Source: Akkermansia muciniphila
GTDB lineage: Bacteria > Verrucomicrobiota > Verrucomicrobiia > Limisphaerales > UBA9464
Length of the DNA stretch: 54,517 nucleotides
Direction: 5' to 3'
Assembly (NCBI GenBank): GCA_945861565.1
Contig: CAMAUY010000027.1
Location: 1 to 54,517, forward strand
Shown here: piece after piece, positions 24,673 to 34,352 of the stretch
Numbering within the stretch: position 1 is the stretch's first letter
Layout of the letters: every line of letters starts with the position of its first letter
The notes under the pieces: generated by a model
The model's database searches: none
What the model saw: the letters and a program-made list of their open reading frames with translations, nothing else
What the model was told of the DNA's origin: nothing
Translations under genes and position numbers: made by a program

Positions 24673-27600
24673 CTATCGGCAGCTCTCGAGAAATTGATCC
24701 ATCCGTTTGGCCGATATGGGCACCGCGGTACCGAGTTCTTGGGCAAAGAGGGAGACTTTATATTCCTCAATCAACCAGCGGAAGTTTCGTAGCGCTTCCG
24801 CAGCGAGGCTTGAACGGACGGATGCCTTTTGGAGAGTGTCGAGTGCTTCTAGATAAGGCTTTAGCTGGCCCATCCGTTCCGCATCCTTCTGGGGATTGAG
24901 TTCGGCACGTTCTGCCCGGATGAGCAGCGCCTTCAGGTACCGCGGGAACTGTTCCAGTTGCTCATGAGGAATCTGGTCGAGGAAATTCAGGGGCGCCAGG
25001 CGGTAGAGTTCAGCGGCGAGCGGATGCGGCGGAGGTTCAGCGGCGAGCTGTCCGAGGGGCTGCCCCAAGGCCTGTCCCAATTGCTGGAAATCGGTGAGAG
25101 TCCGCGTGCTCTTGACGGGAATGGGCGGTGCTGTGAGGGCGCTGAGCTTGCGCTGGATCTGCTGGCGAAGATCCAGAATGCGGCTTAAGAGATCGAGAAA
25201 TGTCGGGTTGATCGTGCGGAGCCTCCCGCGGATCGTCGCGACTGCTTCCTGGAATTGAGAGGCCGTCAACCTGGGAAATGGTTCGGTCGGGTACAGGTGC
25301 CTTTGGAGATGGCGAAGGGCCGAGGATTGAAATTCTGAAAGTGCGGCCGGCCCGCCGAGAGCGGATTCAAATCGGGTGAGAATCCGAAAGTCTTTTTCGG
25401 TCCAGGCGAGGTCTTTGTGCAGGGCGAGGTCAAGGAGGCGGTGCAGGGGTGGAAGTCCGGCGTGGCGTGCGGCTTCCGGGCTGCGGAATAGCCGTAGATT
25501 GACGTGTTGCTCTTCGAGAGCCAGGCCCGGCCAAGCCAGTAAGGGAGATTGGCCCGCTTCTTCCACGGTGATTCGTTCGGGAAGGTCCGGAAAAGTCCAG
25601 CCCGTCAACCCGAACCGTTCCCATTGCCGGGCCGCATGGTTCCATCCTTGCGAATCCTCCCCTTTGCGGACGGGCGTGGCTTGAAGTTTGCGCTGCAATT
25701 CCCCGAGATCTCGGCCGGCCGCCAGGGTCTTCCGATCGTGGTCTACGATCTGAATGCGGGGACGGAGGTGTGCGGGAAGGGCTCCTTCGGACCAGGCGGA
25801 TGCGGTCACTTCCACGGCGTAGCGTTGCCGGAGAAATCGGGCGAGTTCGGGCAGAAGCGTCGGGCCGGCCGGGCGAAAGTCGCGTACGATCTCCTCCACT
25901 TTGGGGGGGAAGGGCATCAGGTCCCGACGGAGCGCTTTGGGCAGGGCTCGCAAGAGTTCGGTGATTTGTTCGGCCCGAAGTCCAGGTACCGCCCAGTCGA
26001 GATTTGCCGGCAGCACGCTGTGTGCGAGCGCGGCGGGCAATTGCACGGTGACGCCATCGTGGTCTTCGCCGGGCGAATACGAATAGGACAGAGCCATTTC
26101 CTGTCCCTGGACCGAGATAGAATCCGGAAATGCGGTGGCGTCGAAACGGAGCGAGCTGTCTCCGGCGAGATCCCCTTCGGTGGCGCAGAGGGATTCCGGC
26201 GGAACGGGCCCCGCGAGTAGGCGACGAAACTCATGCAGCGATGAACACTCGCGAATCCGTGCGGCGTAAAAGCGGAACAGGGCTTCCTCTGGATCGAGAA
26301 GGTCATGACGGCGAACGCGCGTCTGCCAATGTTCGATTTTCTGCAGGACGCGGCGGTTGGAATCGAGGAAGGAGAATTCCGGGGGCAATGGGCGTTCGTC
26401 CGCGGGCAGCGTCGAGAGTAAATCGCGGCTGGACGGACTGCGGGAGGGCGCATGCCGGAATTCATCGCCTCCGTCTTCTGGGCGGGGGAACAGCTGTTCC
26501 TCCACCAGGGCCGAGCGGAGGAAAATCGCGGTTGCCTCGGCAGCATTTATGTTTCCGAAGGAGGCCTTCCGTCGGTGGACTTCGAGACCATGGACGGTGA
26601 GCGTTTCGTTCACCAGCACCCGTCCAGCAGTGGCGCTCCAGTGCGGGTGGGTGCGGGTGACTTTGCAGAGATGCGGTAGGAGCTCGGCAATCCACAACGG
26701 ATCAATGCCGGCGGCAGTGCGGGCAAACGTCTGCGACGTTTCGACGATTTCGCCGGTGACGATCCAAGCGGGTTGCGAGGGTTTCTTGGAGGGGATCGAG
26801 GCGTCCTTTTTGAGGGGAGTGCCTGGTTTGCGAGCGGGCTCGGGTCGTTGAAAAAGCGCGGAACCTGGGAAAAGCATCACGGCTCGATTGCCGGCGGTCT
26901 GGTATTGATTCCGTTCGGTGCGGACCGAAACCTGGGCGGGGAAGCCGACGAGGATTGATCGGTGAATCGCCTCGTAAGTCGCATTAGCGTCATGACGGCG
27001 AAGGGTTCCGAGATCATCGAGGGCACTCGTCAGTTGGGCGTGAAGATCCTGCCACTCGCGCATCCGCAGGTAGGAGAGGAACCGAGACTTGCAGAACTTG
27101 CGTCGCTGGTTCTGCGTGCGCAGGGTTTCCCATTCACTGTGTACGGCGTTCCAGAGATTGAGGAGACTCAGGAAATCGGAGCGCGAGTCGGCGAACCGTT
27201 TGTGTGCGGCATCAGCGGCGTCTCGGCGTTCGAGGGGACGTTCTCGGGGATCCTGGATGCTGAGGCCGGCGGCGATGATGAGGAGTTCAGGGGTGGCGCG
27301 CTCCTGCTGGGATTGGAGGAGCATCCTGCCGAGCGTGGGATCAATGGGAAGACGTGCGAGGTCATGTCCCCGAGTAGTCAATTCACGGGAGTCGTCGAGT
27401 GCCCCCAGTTCCTGGAGGAGGGTGTAGCCCGTTTGGATGGCGGCAGGCGAAGGGGGATTGAGGAACGGGAAGGTTTCGATGTCGCCCAACCGGAACGCCT
27501 TCATGCGTAAAATGACTTCAGCGAGATTCGCTCGCTGGATTTCTGGCTGGGTAAACGGAGGACGCTCGCTGAAATCCGCTTCGGAATAGAGCCGGATACA

Positions 27601-28821
27601 AACGCCCGCTTCCACCCGTCCGGCTCGACCCTTGCGTTGATTGGCGCTGCTCTGCGAGACGGGTTCGACGGGCAATCGCCGGGTGCGAGTGCGCGGATTG
27701 TAGCGACTGATCCTCGCGAGTCCGGAATCGATCACGAAACGGATGCCGGGGATCGTGAGAGACGTTTCGGCGATGTTCGTCGCGATGACGATCTTACGAC
27801 GCGACGAGGGAGCGAAGACGCGCTGCTGATCTCCTGTACTCAGACGCCCGAACAAGGGAATCACCTCCACGTTGCTCCGCCATTGGCCTTCGAGTAGGTC
27901 CGCCGTTTCCCGAATGTCCCGCTCGCCCGGCATGAAAATCAGGATGTCTCCGTGGTCGGAATTTTGAAGGACATCCCCGGCGGCGCGCACGGCAGCGTCG
28001 ATAAAGGTGATGTCGCCGTTCTCCTCGGCGGCTTGATCCACCGGGGCATAGATCGTCTCGACTGGATACATCCGGCCGGAGACTTCGAGGATGGGTGCGT
28101 GATTAAAGGCGCGGGAGAAGGCTTCGGTATCGATGGTGGCGGATGTGATCACCAGTTTTAGATCCGTCCGTCGGGTGAGGAGTCCCTTGAGGTAACCCAG
28201 GAGGAAATCGATGTTGAGATTTCGTTCATGAGCTTCGTCGACGATGATGGCGTTGTATTCCGACAATAGTGGATCGCCCTGCGTTTCAGCCAGCAGGATG
28301 CCGTCGGTCATCAGTTTGATGTAGGTATCCTCTCCGGAGCGGTCGTCGAAACGGATTTGGCAACCAACTTCCCGGCCCCACGTTACGTTGAGCTCTTCGG
28401 CGATGCGTTTGGAGATCGATAAGGCAGCCACGCGTCGTGGTTGTGTGCAGCCGATCATCGCCTCGATTCCTAGGCCAGCGTCGAGGCACATCTTGGGGAT
28501 CTGGGTGGTTTTCCCCGATCCCGTTTCTCCGGCGATGATCACGACGGGATTCGCCTTGATGGCGGCGATGATTTCATCCCGTGCGGCGGTGATTGGCAAG
28601 TCCGGCGGGTACGAGGGCAATGGCACGCGTTGCCGTCGACGCTCGCACCGGGCGTTTGAATCGCGCGCTTCCTTGAGCAGGCGATCCAGGGCGGGATCTT
28701 GAGCGCCGCTGGATTGAGGGTCGCGCAACAACCGGACTAGGCGCGAGCCGAGCCGAACCCAGTCGGGCAGCAGGCAGCGTGGCAAGAGGCCTTTCAATTC
28801 CTGGATGCGGAGATCGTCCAT
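24673..28821 (-). CDS. hrpA: ATP-dependent RNA helicase HrpA
   Basis: About 1382 aa from the ATG at 28821. The frame stays open to 28938, but that extension is encoded partly by the tandem repeat upstream and is unlikely to be real. The DEAH-box helicase core has Walker A GETGSGKTTQ (~98-107), TQPRRVAALSISKRIAEE, DEAH (~195-198), SAT (~227) and the C-terminal RecA motifs (ATNIAETSLTIPGI, QRKGRAGR). It is followed by winged-helix/ratchet and OB-type regions (YLRMREWQDLHAQL) and the HrpA-specific DUF3418 (LSYSYSPGEDHDGVTVQLP, WAVPGLRAEQITELLRALPK). Length and domains match E. coli HrpA (~1300 aa), a cytoplasmic helicase linked to mRNA processing and rescue of stalled ribosomes. It is divergent from the RAYT gene. 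Confidence 0.93.
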   Translation of the reverse strand: MDDLRIQELKGLLPRCLLPDWVRLGSRLVRLLRDPQSSGAQDPALDRLLKEARDSNARCERRRQRVPLPSYPPDLPITAARDEIIAAIKANPVVIIAGETGSGKTTQIPKMCLDAGLGIEAMIGCTQPRRVAALSISKRIAEELNVTWGREVGCQIRFDDRSGEDTYIKLMTDGILLAETQGDPLLSEYNAIIVDEAHERNLNIDFLLGYLKGLLTRRTDLKLVITSATIDTEAFSRAFNHAPILEVSGRMYPVETIYAPVDQAAEENGDITFIDAAVRAAGDVLQNSDHGDILIFMPGERDIRETADLLEGQWRSNVEVIPLFGRLSTGDQQRVFAPSSRRKIVIATNIAETSLTIPGIRFVIDSGLARISRYNPRTRTRRLPVEPVSQSSANQRKGRAGRVEAGVCIRLYSEADFSERPPFTQPEIQRANLAEVILRMKAFRLGDIETFPFLNPPSPAAIQTGYTLLQELGALDDSRELTTRGHDLARLPIDPTLGRMLLQSQQERATPELLIIAAGLSIQDPRERPLERRDAADAAHKRFADSRSDFLSLLNLWNAVHSEWETLRTQNQRRKFCKSRFLSYLRMREWQDLHAQLTSALDDLGTLRRHDANATYEAIHRSILVGFPAQVSVRTERNQYQTAGNRAVMLFPGSALFQRPEPARKPGTPLKKDASIPSKKPSQPAWIVTGEIVETSQTFARTAAGIDPLWIAELLPHLCKVTRTHPHWSATAGRVLVNETLTVHGLEVHRRKASFGNINAAEATAIFLRSALVEEQLFPRPEDGGDEFRHAPSRSPSSRDLLSTLPADERPLPPEFSFLDSNRRVLQKIEHWQTRVRRHDLLDPEEALFRFYAARIRECSSLHEFRRLLAGPVPPESLCATEGDLAGDSSLRFDATAFPDSISVQGQEMALSYSYSPGEDHDGVTVQLPAALAHSVLPANLDWAVPGLRAEQITELLRALPKALRRDLMPFPPKVEEIVRDFRPAGPTLLPELARFLRQRYAVEVTASAWSEGALPAHLRPRIQIVDHDRKTLAAGRDLGELQRKLQATPVRKGEDSQGWNHAARQWERFGLTGWTFPDLPERITVEEAGQSPLLAWPGLALEEQHVNLRLFRSPEAARHAGLPPLHRLLDLALHKDLAWTEKDFRILTRFESALGGPAALSEFQSSALRHLQRHLYPTEPFPRLTASQFQEAVATIRGRLRTINPTFLDLLSRILDLRQQIQRKLSALTAPPIPVKSTRTLTDFQQLGQALGQPLGQLAAEPPPHPLAAELYRLAPLNFLDQIPHEQLEQFPRYLKALLIRAERAELNPQKDAERMGQLKPYLEALDTLQKASVRSSLAAEALRNFRWLIEEYKVSLFAQELGTAVPISAKRMDQFLESCR

Positions 28822-28911
28822 ACCGGAGCGGATCAAGATGACGGAAAGACTGCGGTTGGGGAAATTGTCAAAATTGGGCAGCCGACCAACGCTGAAAAAG
28901 GAGACAAAAGT

Positions 28912-28969
28912 ATAAAGCAGTATAAAGGGACAGGTCATTAATAAAGCAGTATAAAGGGACAGGTCATTA
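28912..28969. repeat. 29-bp tandem direct repeat (two copies) between hrpA and the RAYT gene
   Basis: The unit starting ataaagcagtataaagggac occurs at 28912-28940 and again at 28941-28969 without a spacer or mismatch. The core aaagggacaggtcatta is of the type I associate with ends of RAYT/Y1 transposase elements. It lies directly upstream of the intact RAYT gene and in front of hrpA on the other strand, so it is probably the transposase's recognition end, duplicated. Confidence 0.8.
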
Positions 28970-28987
28970 ATAATTGTTGCAATACCA

Positions 28988-30058
28988 ATGCCATTCTGGT
29001 TTGGTTCTGAAATGCGACAGGCGCGAATGAAGGTGCCGGAGAGTCATCCGGTTGGGTACTACCATTGCATTTCCCGAATCGTGGACCGGCAGTTCTTGTT
29101 TGGGGACTTGGAACGGGAACAGTTCGTGGAATTCATGCGCGAATATGAGGCCTTCTGCGGGGTGCGCATCCTCACCTACTGCATCATGTCGAATCACTTC
29201 CACATTCTTGTGGAGGTGCCGAAACGCCCGGAGGTGTTGCCATCGGCCGAGGTATTAGTCCAGAAATTGCGCGGATTATCCGGGTATGTGGGCGTCGGGA
29301 CGGTGATACAGCGGATCGAGATGTTGCGAAACACAAAGGCAGACCAGGAGTTGGAGCAATATCTGGAGAGTTTCTGGGCGCGGATGTGGGACATCAGCGC
29401 GTTCATGAAGTTGCTGAAACAGCGGTACACCCAGTGGTACAACTCGCAGAAGGGTCGAAAGGGGACTCTCTGGGAGGAGCGATTCAAGAGTGTCTTGGTG
29501 GACGGATGCGGGGAAGCCTTGGCGACGATGGCAGCCTATATTGACTTGAATCCAGTGCGGGCTGGGATCGTAATGGATCCGGCGGAGTATCGATGGAGTG
29601 GGTATGCGGAGGCAACCCTCGGGAGGGGGCGAGCGATGGAGGGAGTGAGAAGGGTGGTGGCCGCGTTGGAACGGGTGCCCGCGGAGGCTGGTCCCGGAGT
29701 GAATAATCGGCCGGAAGCGGAGATTATGGCGATGTACCGGCTGTTCGTGTACGGAAAGGGCGAGGAACGGGAAGGGATTACGGCGACGGGAGTACCCTTG
29801 CGGAAAGGATTTGATCGGGCAGCGGTACTCAAGGTGGTTGCGGAGAAAGGCCGACTCAGTTTGGGAGATTTCCTGCGCCTTCGCGTAAGGTATTTTGCGG
29901 ATGGATCAATCTTGGGGACGAGGGGATTTGTGGAGTCCATGTTTTTGGCGATGAAGGAACGGTTTGGGGCGAAGCGCAAGGACGGAGCCCGGCGAGTGCG
30001 AGGACTGAAGGGTGAGCTCTATACGTTGCGGGATTTGAGAAAATCGGTCTTTGGGTAG
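28988..30058 (+). CDS. REP-associated tyrosine transposase (RAYT, Y1_Tnp)
   Basis: 356 aa; the start could also be the ATG at 29012. Residues ~15-200 form the Y1/HUH domain: SHPVGYYHCISRIVDRQF, the HUH metal-binding HFH in MSNHFHILVEVP (~70-72), GTLWEERFKSVLVDG and AAYIDLNPVRAG, whose Tyr (~184) is in the place of the catalytic tyrosine of TnpA-REP. A C-terminal extension (YRLFVYGKGEEREGIT, LSLGDFLRLRVRYF, GTRGFVESMF) is typical of the longer planctomycete/verrucomicrobial/proteobacterial form. All motifs look intact, so it may be active. RAYTs process single-stranded DNA at palindromic REP sequences. A dead relative lies at 21.7-21.9 kb. Confidence 0.88.
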   Translation: MPFWFGSEMRQARMKVPESHPVGYYHCISRIVDRQFLFGDLEREQFVEFMREYEAFCGVRILTYCIMSNHFHILVEVPKRPEVLPSAEVLVQKLRGLSGYVGVGTVIQRIEMLRNTKADQELEQYLESFWARMWDISAFMKLLKQRYTQWYNSQKGRKGTLWEERFKSVLVDGCGEALATMAAYIDLNPVRAGIVMDPAEYRWSGYAEATLGRGRAMEGVRRVVAALERVPAEAGPGVNNRPEAEIMAMYRLFVYGKGEEREGITATGVPLRKGFDRAAVLKVVAEKGRLSLGDFLRLRVRYFADGSILGTRGFVESMFLAMKERFGAKRKDGARRVRGLKGELYTLRDLRKSVFG

Positions 30059-30126
30059 GCAAGAAGAGTTTTTGCCCGTTCGAATTCGATCCCGGGCGGA
30101 GTCGTTGAGTGCTGTTCGTTATTCCG

Positions 30127-31197
30127 ATGTCATCCACTGAAGAATTCAGCCGCCTGCTGGTACGGAAGGAGCCTTTGCTGGCGCTGGCGCCGATGCAAGA
30201 TGTCACGGACCTGCCGTTTTGGGGGCTGATGGCTCGGTACGGAGGTCCGGATGTTTACTGGACAGAGTATCATCGGGTTCATTCGACTTCGACCCTAGAG
30301 CGGTCGATCCTTGAGAGCCTCACCGATAATCCGACGGGGCGTCCCGCGATAGCCCAGCTGATTGGGAACGATATCCCAGCGTTGGTACGTGCGGCGCGCG
30401 AACTTCAGCAGTATCCAATAGCCGCAGTGGATTTTAATCTCGGTTGCCCAGCGCCCGTGGTTTATCGGAAATGCGCCGGTGGAGGATTGTTGCGCGAGCC
30501 AAAGCGGATCGACGCCATTCTGGGTGCGCTGCGCGAGGCGGTGGGAGAACGAGGGATCCGTTTTACGGTGAAGACACGGATCGGCTTTGATGATCCCGGA
30601 GTGTTCGAGGAGCTGCTTCGCCTTTTCGCGAAACATTCGGTGGATTTGTTGACCGTGCACGGGCGAACGGTGATCGAGATGTATCGCACCGAAGTGCACT
30701 ACGACTACATCGCCCGCGCGGTTGAGGTGATGGCGTGTCCCGTTCTGGCCAATGGCAACATCCATTCAGCGGATCGGGCGGCATCCGTGCTGGAGGCGAC
30801 CGGTGCCTCTGGATTGATGATCGGCCGCGGTTGCATTCGCAATCCGTGGATCTTCGATCAGATTCGGTCACAACGCCGCGGGGAGGTACCGGTGCTGCCG
30901 ACCGGTCGGACCGTTCTCGCCTATGTCGAGGATCTATATCGCACCACCGAGCCGCCCGCAGCGCGGGAACGGTTGCAGGTGGAGAAGATGAAGAAATACA
31001 TGAATTTCGTGGGTGCTGGCATCGGTTCGGCAGGTCCGGAATTGGGTTTATTTCTCCACCGGATCCGACGGGTGACGACTCGGGCTGATTTTTTTCGAAC
31101 CTGCTCGGAATTCCTGGATCATGACGATCCAATGCCGCTGGTTCCGCTGGAACCCGATCCGATTCACGTGTACGCGCCTGGGGTCAGCTCCCTATGA
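30127..31197 (+). CDS. tRNA-dihydrouridine synthase (Dus family)
   Basis: About 356 aa from the ATG at 30127; an in-frame TTG... type start six codons earlier gives no leader advantage. Dus reduces specific uridines in the tRNA D-loop using FMN and NADPH. Family motifs: LALAPMQDVTDLPFWGLMAR at the TIM-barrel start, QLIGNDIPALVRAA, DFNLGCPAPVV with the catalytic Cys that protonates uracil, KTRIGFDD, LLTVHGRT, VLANGNIHSADRA and GLMIGRGCIRNPWIF (FMN phosphate-binding). The usual RKLAG... region reads YRKCAGGGLL here. The stop overlaps the ATG of the MBL-fold gene by 4 bp, so the pair is translationally coupled. Confidence 0.9.
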   Translation: MSSTEEFSRLLVRKEPLLALAPMQDVTDLPFWGLMARYGGPDVYWTEYHRVHSTSTLERSILESLTDNPTGRPAIAQLIGNDIPALVRAARELQQYPIAAVDFNLGCPAPVVYRKCAGGGLLREPKRIDAILGALREAVGERGIRFTVKTRIGFDDPGVFEELLRLFAKHSVDLLTVHGRTVIEMYRTEVHYDYIARAVEVMACPVLANGNIHSADRAASVLEATGASGLMIGRGCIRNPWIFDQIRSQRRGEVPVLPTGRTVLAYVEDLYRTTEPPAARERLQVEKMKKYMNFVGAGIGSAGPELGLFLHRIRRVTTRADFFRTCSEFLDHDDPMPLVPLEPDPIHVYAPGVSSL

Positions 31198-32219
31198 GCA
31201 TCACTGCTCCGGTGCTGGCATTCCATTATGAGCGAGGGGGGATCCATCTGCCGGACTGGGGACTTTGGTTAGATCCGCATCACCGGGTGCAAGGCTCAGA
31301 AGTTGCGTTTGTCAGTCACGCCCATGCGGACCATACGGGAGCGCACCGTGAGGTCATTCTCAGTCAGGCGACGCAAAAGCTCATGCGTGCGCGCGTAGCG
31401 GGAAAGCGAACGGAGCACGTGTTTGATTTCGGTACTCCGCAAGCTTGGGGCCCCGGCACCATCACACTGCATCCTGCCGGCCATATCCTGGGCAGCGCCA
31501 TGGCGCGCCTTGAGTCGAAGGGTCAATCGCTCCTCTATACGGGTGATTTTAAATTACGCCGGGGATTTGCCTCCGAAGGTTGCGAACCGCATCCGTCGGA
31601 CATCTTGATCATGGAGACCACCTTTGGGCGGCCCCATTATGTGTTTCCTCCGACGGCCGAAGTCATTGCGGCGTTGGTCGAGTTTTGCCGAAGGACGATA
31701 TCGGCCGACGAGGTGCCTGTCCTGCTGGGGTATTCGTTGGGCAAGACTCAGGAAATCCTCTGTGCCCTGGGACAGACGGACCTTCGCGTGATGTTGCACG
31801 GTGCGGCGTCCACGATGACTGGGGTCTATGCCGCCCTGGGGCAATCGATGCCTACCTATGCGGAGTGGGATCCCGCCGCAGCCCGGGGTCACGTGGTGAT
31901 CGCTCCACCGGGCGCTGCCGTGACACGGTTGGAAGCGAGCGTGGGCAAGGTCCGAAAAGCGGTGATCACCGGGTGGGCGATCGATCCTTCTTGCCGGTAT
32001 CAATATCAGGCGGACGCGGCGTTTCCGCTGAGCGATCACGCGGACTTTCCTGATCTGTTGGAATTTGTCCGTCAGGTGAACCCCTCCCGTGTGTATACGC
32101 TGCACGGGTTTGCCGCGGATTTCGCTGAGACATTGCGGGAGTTGGGATACGACGCGCGACCCCTAAGTGAACCGGATCAATTGACCCTGCCCCTGGGTCG
32201 GACGCAATCCGCACGATAA
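31194..32219 (+). CDS. MBL-fold exonuclease/RNA-processing-like protein
   Basis: 341 aa. The metallo-beta-lactamase motif HAHADHTG (motif II), [11 protein letters not shown] (motif III), YTGDFKL (motif IV), [11 protein letters not shown] and a C-terminal [15 protein letters not shown] are all present. These place it with the beta-CASP-like predicted exonucleases annotated as mRNA 3'-end processing factor or ligase-associated exonuclease. Two zinc ions would be bound by the His/Asp residues. In many bacteria the gene neighbours an ATP-dependent DNA ligase and helicase. Here it overlaps a Dus gene by 4 bp, which instead suggests an RNA context (inference). It would act in the cytoplasm. Confidence 0.85.
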   Translation: MSITAPVLAFHYERGGIHLPDWGLWLDPHHRVQGSEVAFVSHAHADHTGAHREVILSQATQKLMRARVAGKRTEHVFDFGTPQAWGPGTITLHPAGHILGSAMARLESKGQSLLYTGDFKLRRGFASEGCEPHPSDILIMETTFGRPHYVFPPTAEVIAALVEFCRRTISADEVPVLLGYSLGKTQEILCALGQTDLRVMLHGAASTMTGVYAALGQSMPTYAEWDPAAARGHVVIAPPGAAVTRLEASVGKVRKAVITGWAIDPSCRYQYQADAAFPLSDHADFPDLLEFVRQVNPSRVYTLHGFAADFAETLRELGYDARPLSEPDQLTLPLGRTQSAR

Positions 32220-32295
32220 TTCCACTCTTTCTTTTCCTCTCCCGGACTTCCTGCTCTATTCACAGTCAAAGTCCTCACAAACACGTTCTCAATCC

Positions 32296-33141
32296 ATGAA
32301 AGCTTCCTCATCTCCTGCGCCCGGCAAATTGGTTGTTGGAGCGTTTACCCTGATCGAACTTCTCGTCGTCATCGCGATTATCGCCATTTTGGCGGGCATG
32401 CTCCTGCCTGCGCTCAGCCAGGCAAAACTGAAAGCGACGGGTGCGTCATGCTTGAGCAATCAGAAGCAGCTCAATCTCGGTTGGTACATGTACGCCGAGG
32501 ATAACCGCGATGTCTTGGCCCCGAGTCAGTGGAATGGTGCGAACATGAACGGTGGCGGTTATTGGGCCGGGCCCAGTCCCGATATCGCGGCAGGAATCAC
32601 TCGGGGTGAGGCGGAGAACCGGATCCGAAAAGGCCTCAGCAATGGACCGATTTGGAAATATTGTACGGCCTTCGCCGCCTACCACTGTCCGGGTGATCTT
32701 CGAACCAAGAATCGTAGTCCTGGAAAAGGCTGGGCATACGACAGCTACTCAAAATCGGAGACGATGAACGGCGGCGGATGGGAGCCAACCATTCAACCAC
32801 CTTTTGTGAAGTACAGCGGAATCCAAAGTGCCGCGGAGTCAATGGTTTTCATTGAGGAGTCCGATACGAGGAATTTCAATGGAGGAACCTGGGTGCTCAA
32901 CGTGGCCACCCCAGGATGGGTGGATCCTTTCGCCATTTTCCACGGAATATGGAGTACGTTTTCGTTCGCCGACAACCACGTGGAAGGGCGCAAGTGGATC
33001 GACCCCAAGACGATCCAAGCGGCCACCGATTCCTCCAAGGGCAAGGATAGTTTCTACTGGGCTGGAGGTGGCAAAAACAATCCGGATTTCGTCTGGGTTT
33101 GGAACCGTTACCGGCACCAAAAGTGGGCTCCGCTCAAGTAG
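32296..33141 (+). CDS. Type II secretion/pilin-like prepilin with H-X9-D-type C-terminus, copy 1
   Basis: 281 aa. A class III prepilin leader ends in G before [19 protein letters not shown], the cleavage/N-methylation site and hydrophobic helix. The body has [36 protein letters not shown] and [20 protein letters not shown]. The last resembles the H-X9-DG element of DUF1559-like PVC pseudopilins, with Asn in place of Gly. The mature protein would be anchored in the inner membrane and possibly assembled into a pseudopilus. The copy that follows is roughly 87% identical by hand estimate, and the leader DNA upstream of the two genes is also similar, so this is a recent tandem duplication. Confidence 0.85.
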   Translation: MKASSSPAPGKLVVGAFTLIELLVVIAIIAILAGMLLPALSQAKLKATGASCLSNQKQLNLGWYMYAEDNRDVLAPSQWNGANMNGGGYWAGPSPDIAAGITRGEAENRIRKGLSNGPIWKYCTAFAAYHCPGDLRTKNRSPGKGWAYDSYSKSETMNGGGWEPTIQPPFVKYSGIQSAAESMVFIEESDTRNFNGGTWVLNVATPGWVDPFAIFHGIWSTFSFADNHVEGRKWIDPKTIQAATDSSKGKDSFYWAGGGKNNPDFVWVWNRYRHQKWAPLK

Positions 33142-33333
33142 CGTGCCGGCTGGGTACATTTGTGGAAGCCGAGGGTTTCGCCGATACGGGCGAATTAAGA
33201 ACGGGGGCTGCGACTTGCAATGGTCGGAGTCTGCGACGCCCATTGAAAATGCGAACCCGCTAATTTCCCCTTTTCTCCTCCACATTCTCTGCTTTATTCA
33301 GAGCGAGAATCCACGCGAACTTATTAATCACCC

Positions 33334-34179
33334 ATGAAAGTCCCTGCATCTTCTCCACCGAGCAAATTGGGCGTTGGAGCGTTTACCCTGATCGAACTGC
33401 TCGTTGTCATCGCGATTATCGCCATTTTGGCGGGAATGTTGTTGCCTGCACTCGGTCGGGCAAAATTGAAGGCCACCGGTGCGTCATGCACGAGCAATCA
33501 GAAGCAGCTCAACCTGGGCTGGTACATGTACGCTGAGGATAACCGCGACGTGTTGGCCCCGAGTATTTACAATGGCGTGAACATGAACGGCGGCGGTTAC
33601 TGGCCCGGACCACGCCCGGATATAGCAGCAGGAATCAGTACCGGGGAGGCGGAGAGCCGCGTCCGCAATGGCCTCAGCAACGGACCCATTTGGAAATATT
33701 GCACTGCCTACGGTGCCTACCACTGTCCGGGTGATCTTCGAACCAAGAATCGCAGTCCGGGAAAAGGGTGGGCTTACGACAGTTACTCGAAAGCGGAGGG
33801 AATGAACGGCGGCGGATGGGAACCAACCATTCAACCTCCTTTTGTAAAATCCAGCGGAATCCAGAATGCGTCGGAATCGATGGTTTTCATCGAGGAATCC
33901 GATCCGAGAAATTTTAATGCCGGAACTTGGGTCCTCAATGTGGGCTCCCCAGGCTGGGTCGATCCTTTCGCTATTTTCCACGGAAACTGGAGTACGTTTT
34001 CGTTCGCCGACAACCACGTGGAAGGGCGCAAGTGGATTGACGCCAAGACGATCCAAGCGGCCACCGATTCCTCCAAGGGCAAGGATAGCTTCTACTGGGC
34101 TGGTGGCGGTAAGAACAACCCGGACTTCGTCTGGGTTTGGAACCGTTACCAGCACCAAAAGTGGGCGCCGTTGAAGTAG
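33334..34179 (+). CDS. Type II secretion/pilin-like prepilin with H-X9-D-type C-terminus, copy 2
   Basis: 281 aa, the same length as copy 1 and collinear with it without gaps. The prepilin leader and hydrophobic helix are unchanged. Differences cluster in the N-terminal leader ([10 protein letters not shown]), around residues 80-115 ([27 protein letters not shown]) and at scattered single sites, mostly conservative; both copies look functional. The C-terminal [20 protein letters not shown] retains the H-X9-D-N variant. The 192-bp spacer carries no gene. The pyrimidine-rich leader (cttttctcctccacattctc) is alignable with that of copy 1, so the duplicated unit included the 5' region. Confidence 0.85.
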   Translation: MKVPASSPPSKLGVGAFTLIELLVVIAIIAILAGMLLPALGRAKLKATGASCTSNQKQLNLGWYMYAEDNRDVLAPSIYNGVNMNGGGYWPGPRPDIAAGISTGEAESRVRNGLSNGPIWKYCTAYGAYHCPGDLRTKNRSPGKGWAYDSYSKAEGMNGGGWEPTIQPPFVKSSGIQNASESMVFIEESDPRNFNAGTWVLNVGSPGWVDPFAIFHGNWSTFSFADNHVEGRKWIDAKTIQAATDSSKGKDSFYWAGGGKNNPDFVWVWNRYQHQKWAPLK

Positions 34180-34352
34180 GCGGTTGGTTGACGAAATTTA
34201 TCGGGGATCAATCGGTGTTGGTGTTGGTGTGACGGCGACGACCGAATCCTTGGAGAGCTTGGCAAGGAGGTCGCGCCAAGAAGGAGACCCGGCGGGGCGC
34301 GCTGCAGGAAATCGTAGACGGAAGGCGATGCTTCGTCGTCAGTACTTACCGC

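Noticed and set aside
28822-28938. Upstream extension of HrpA
   Set aside because: It is encoded partly by the 29-bp repeat, and HrpA similarity begins after the ATG at 28821.
28912-28969. CRISPR array
   Set aside because: Two adjacent direct repeats without spacers and no cas genes; better explained as a transposase-associated repeat.
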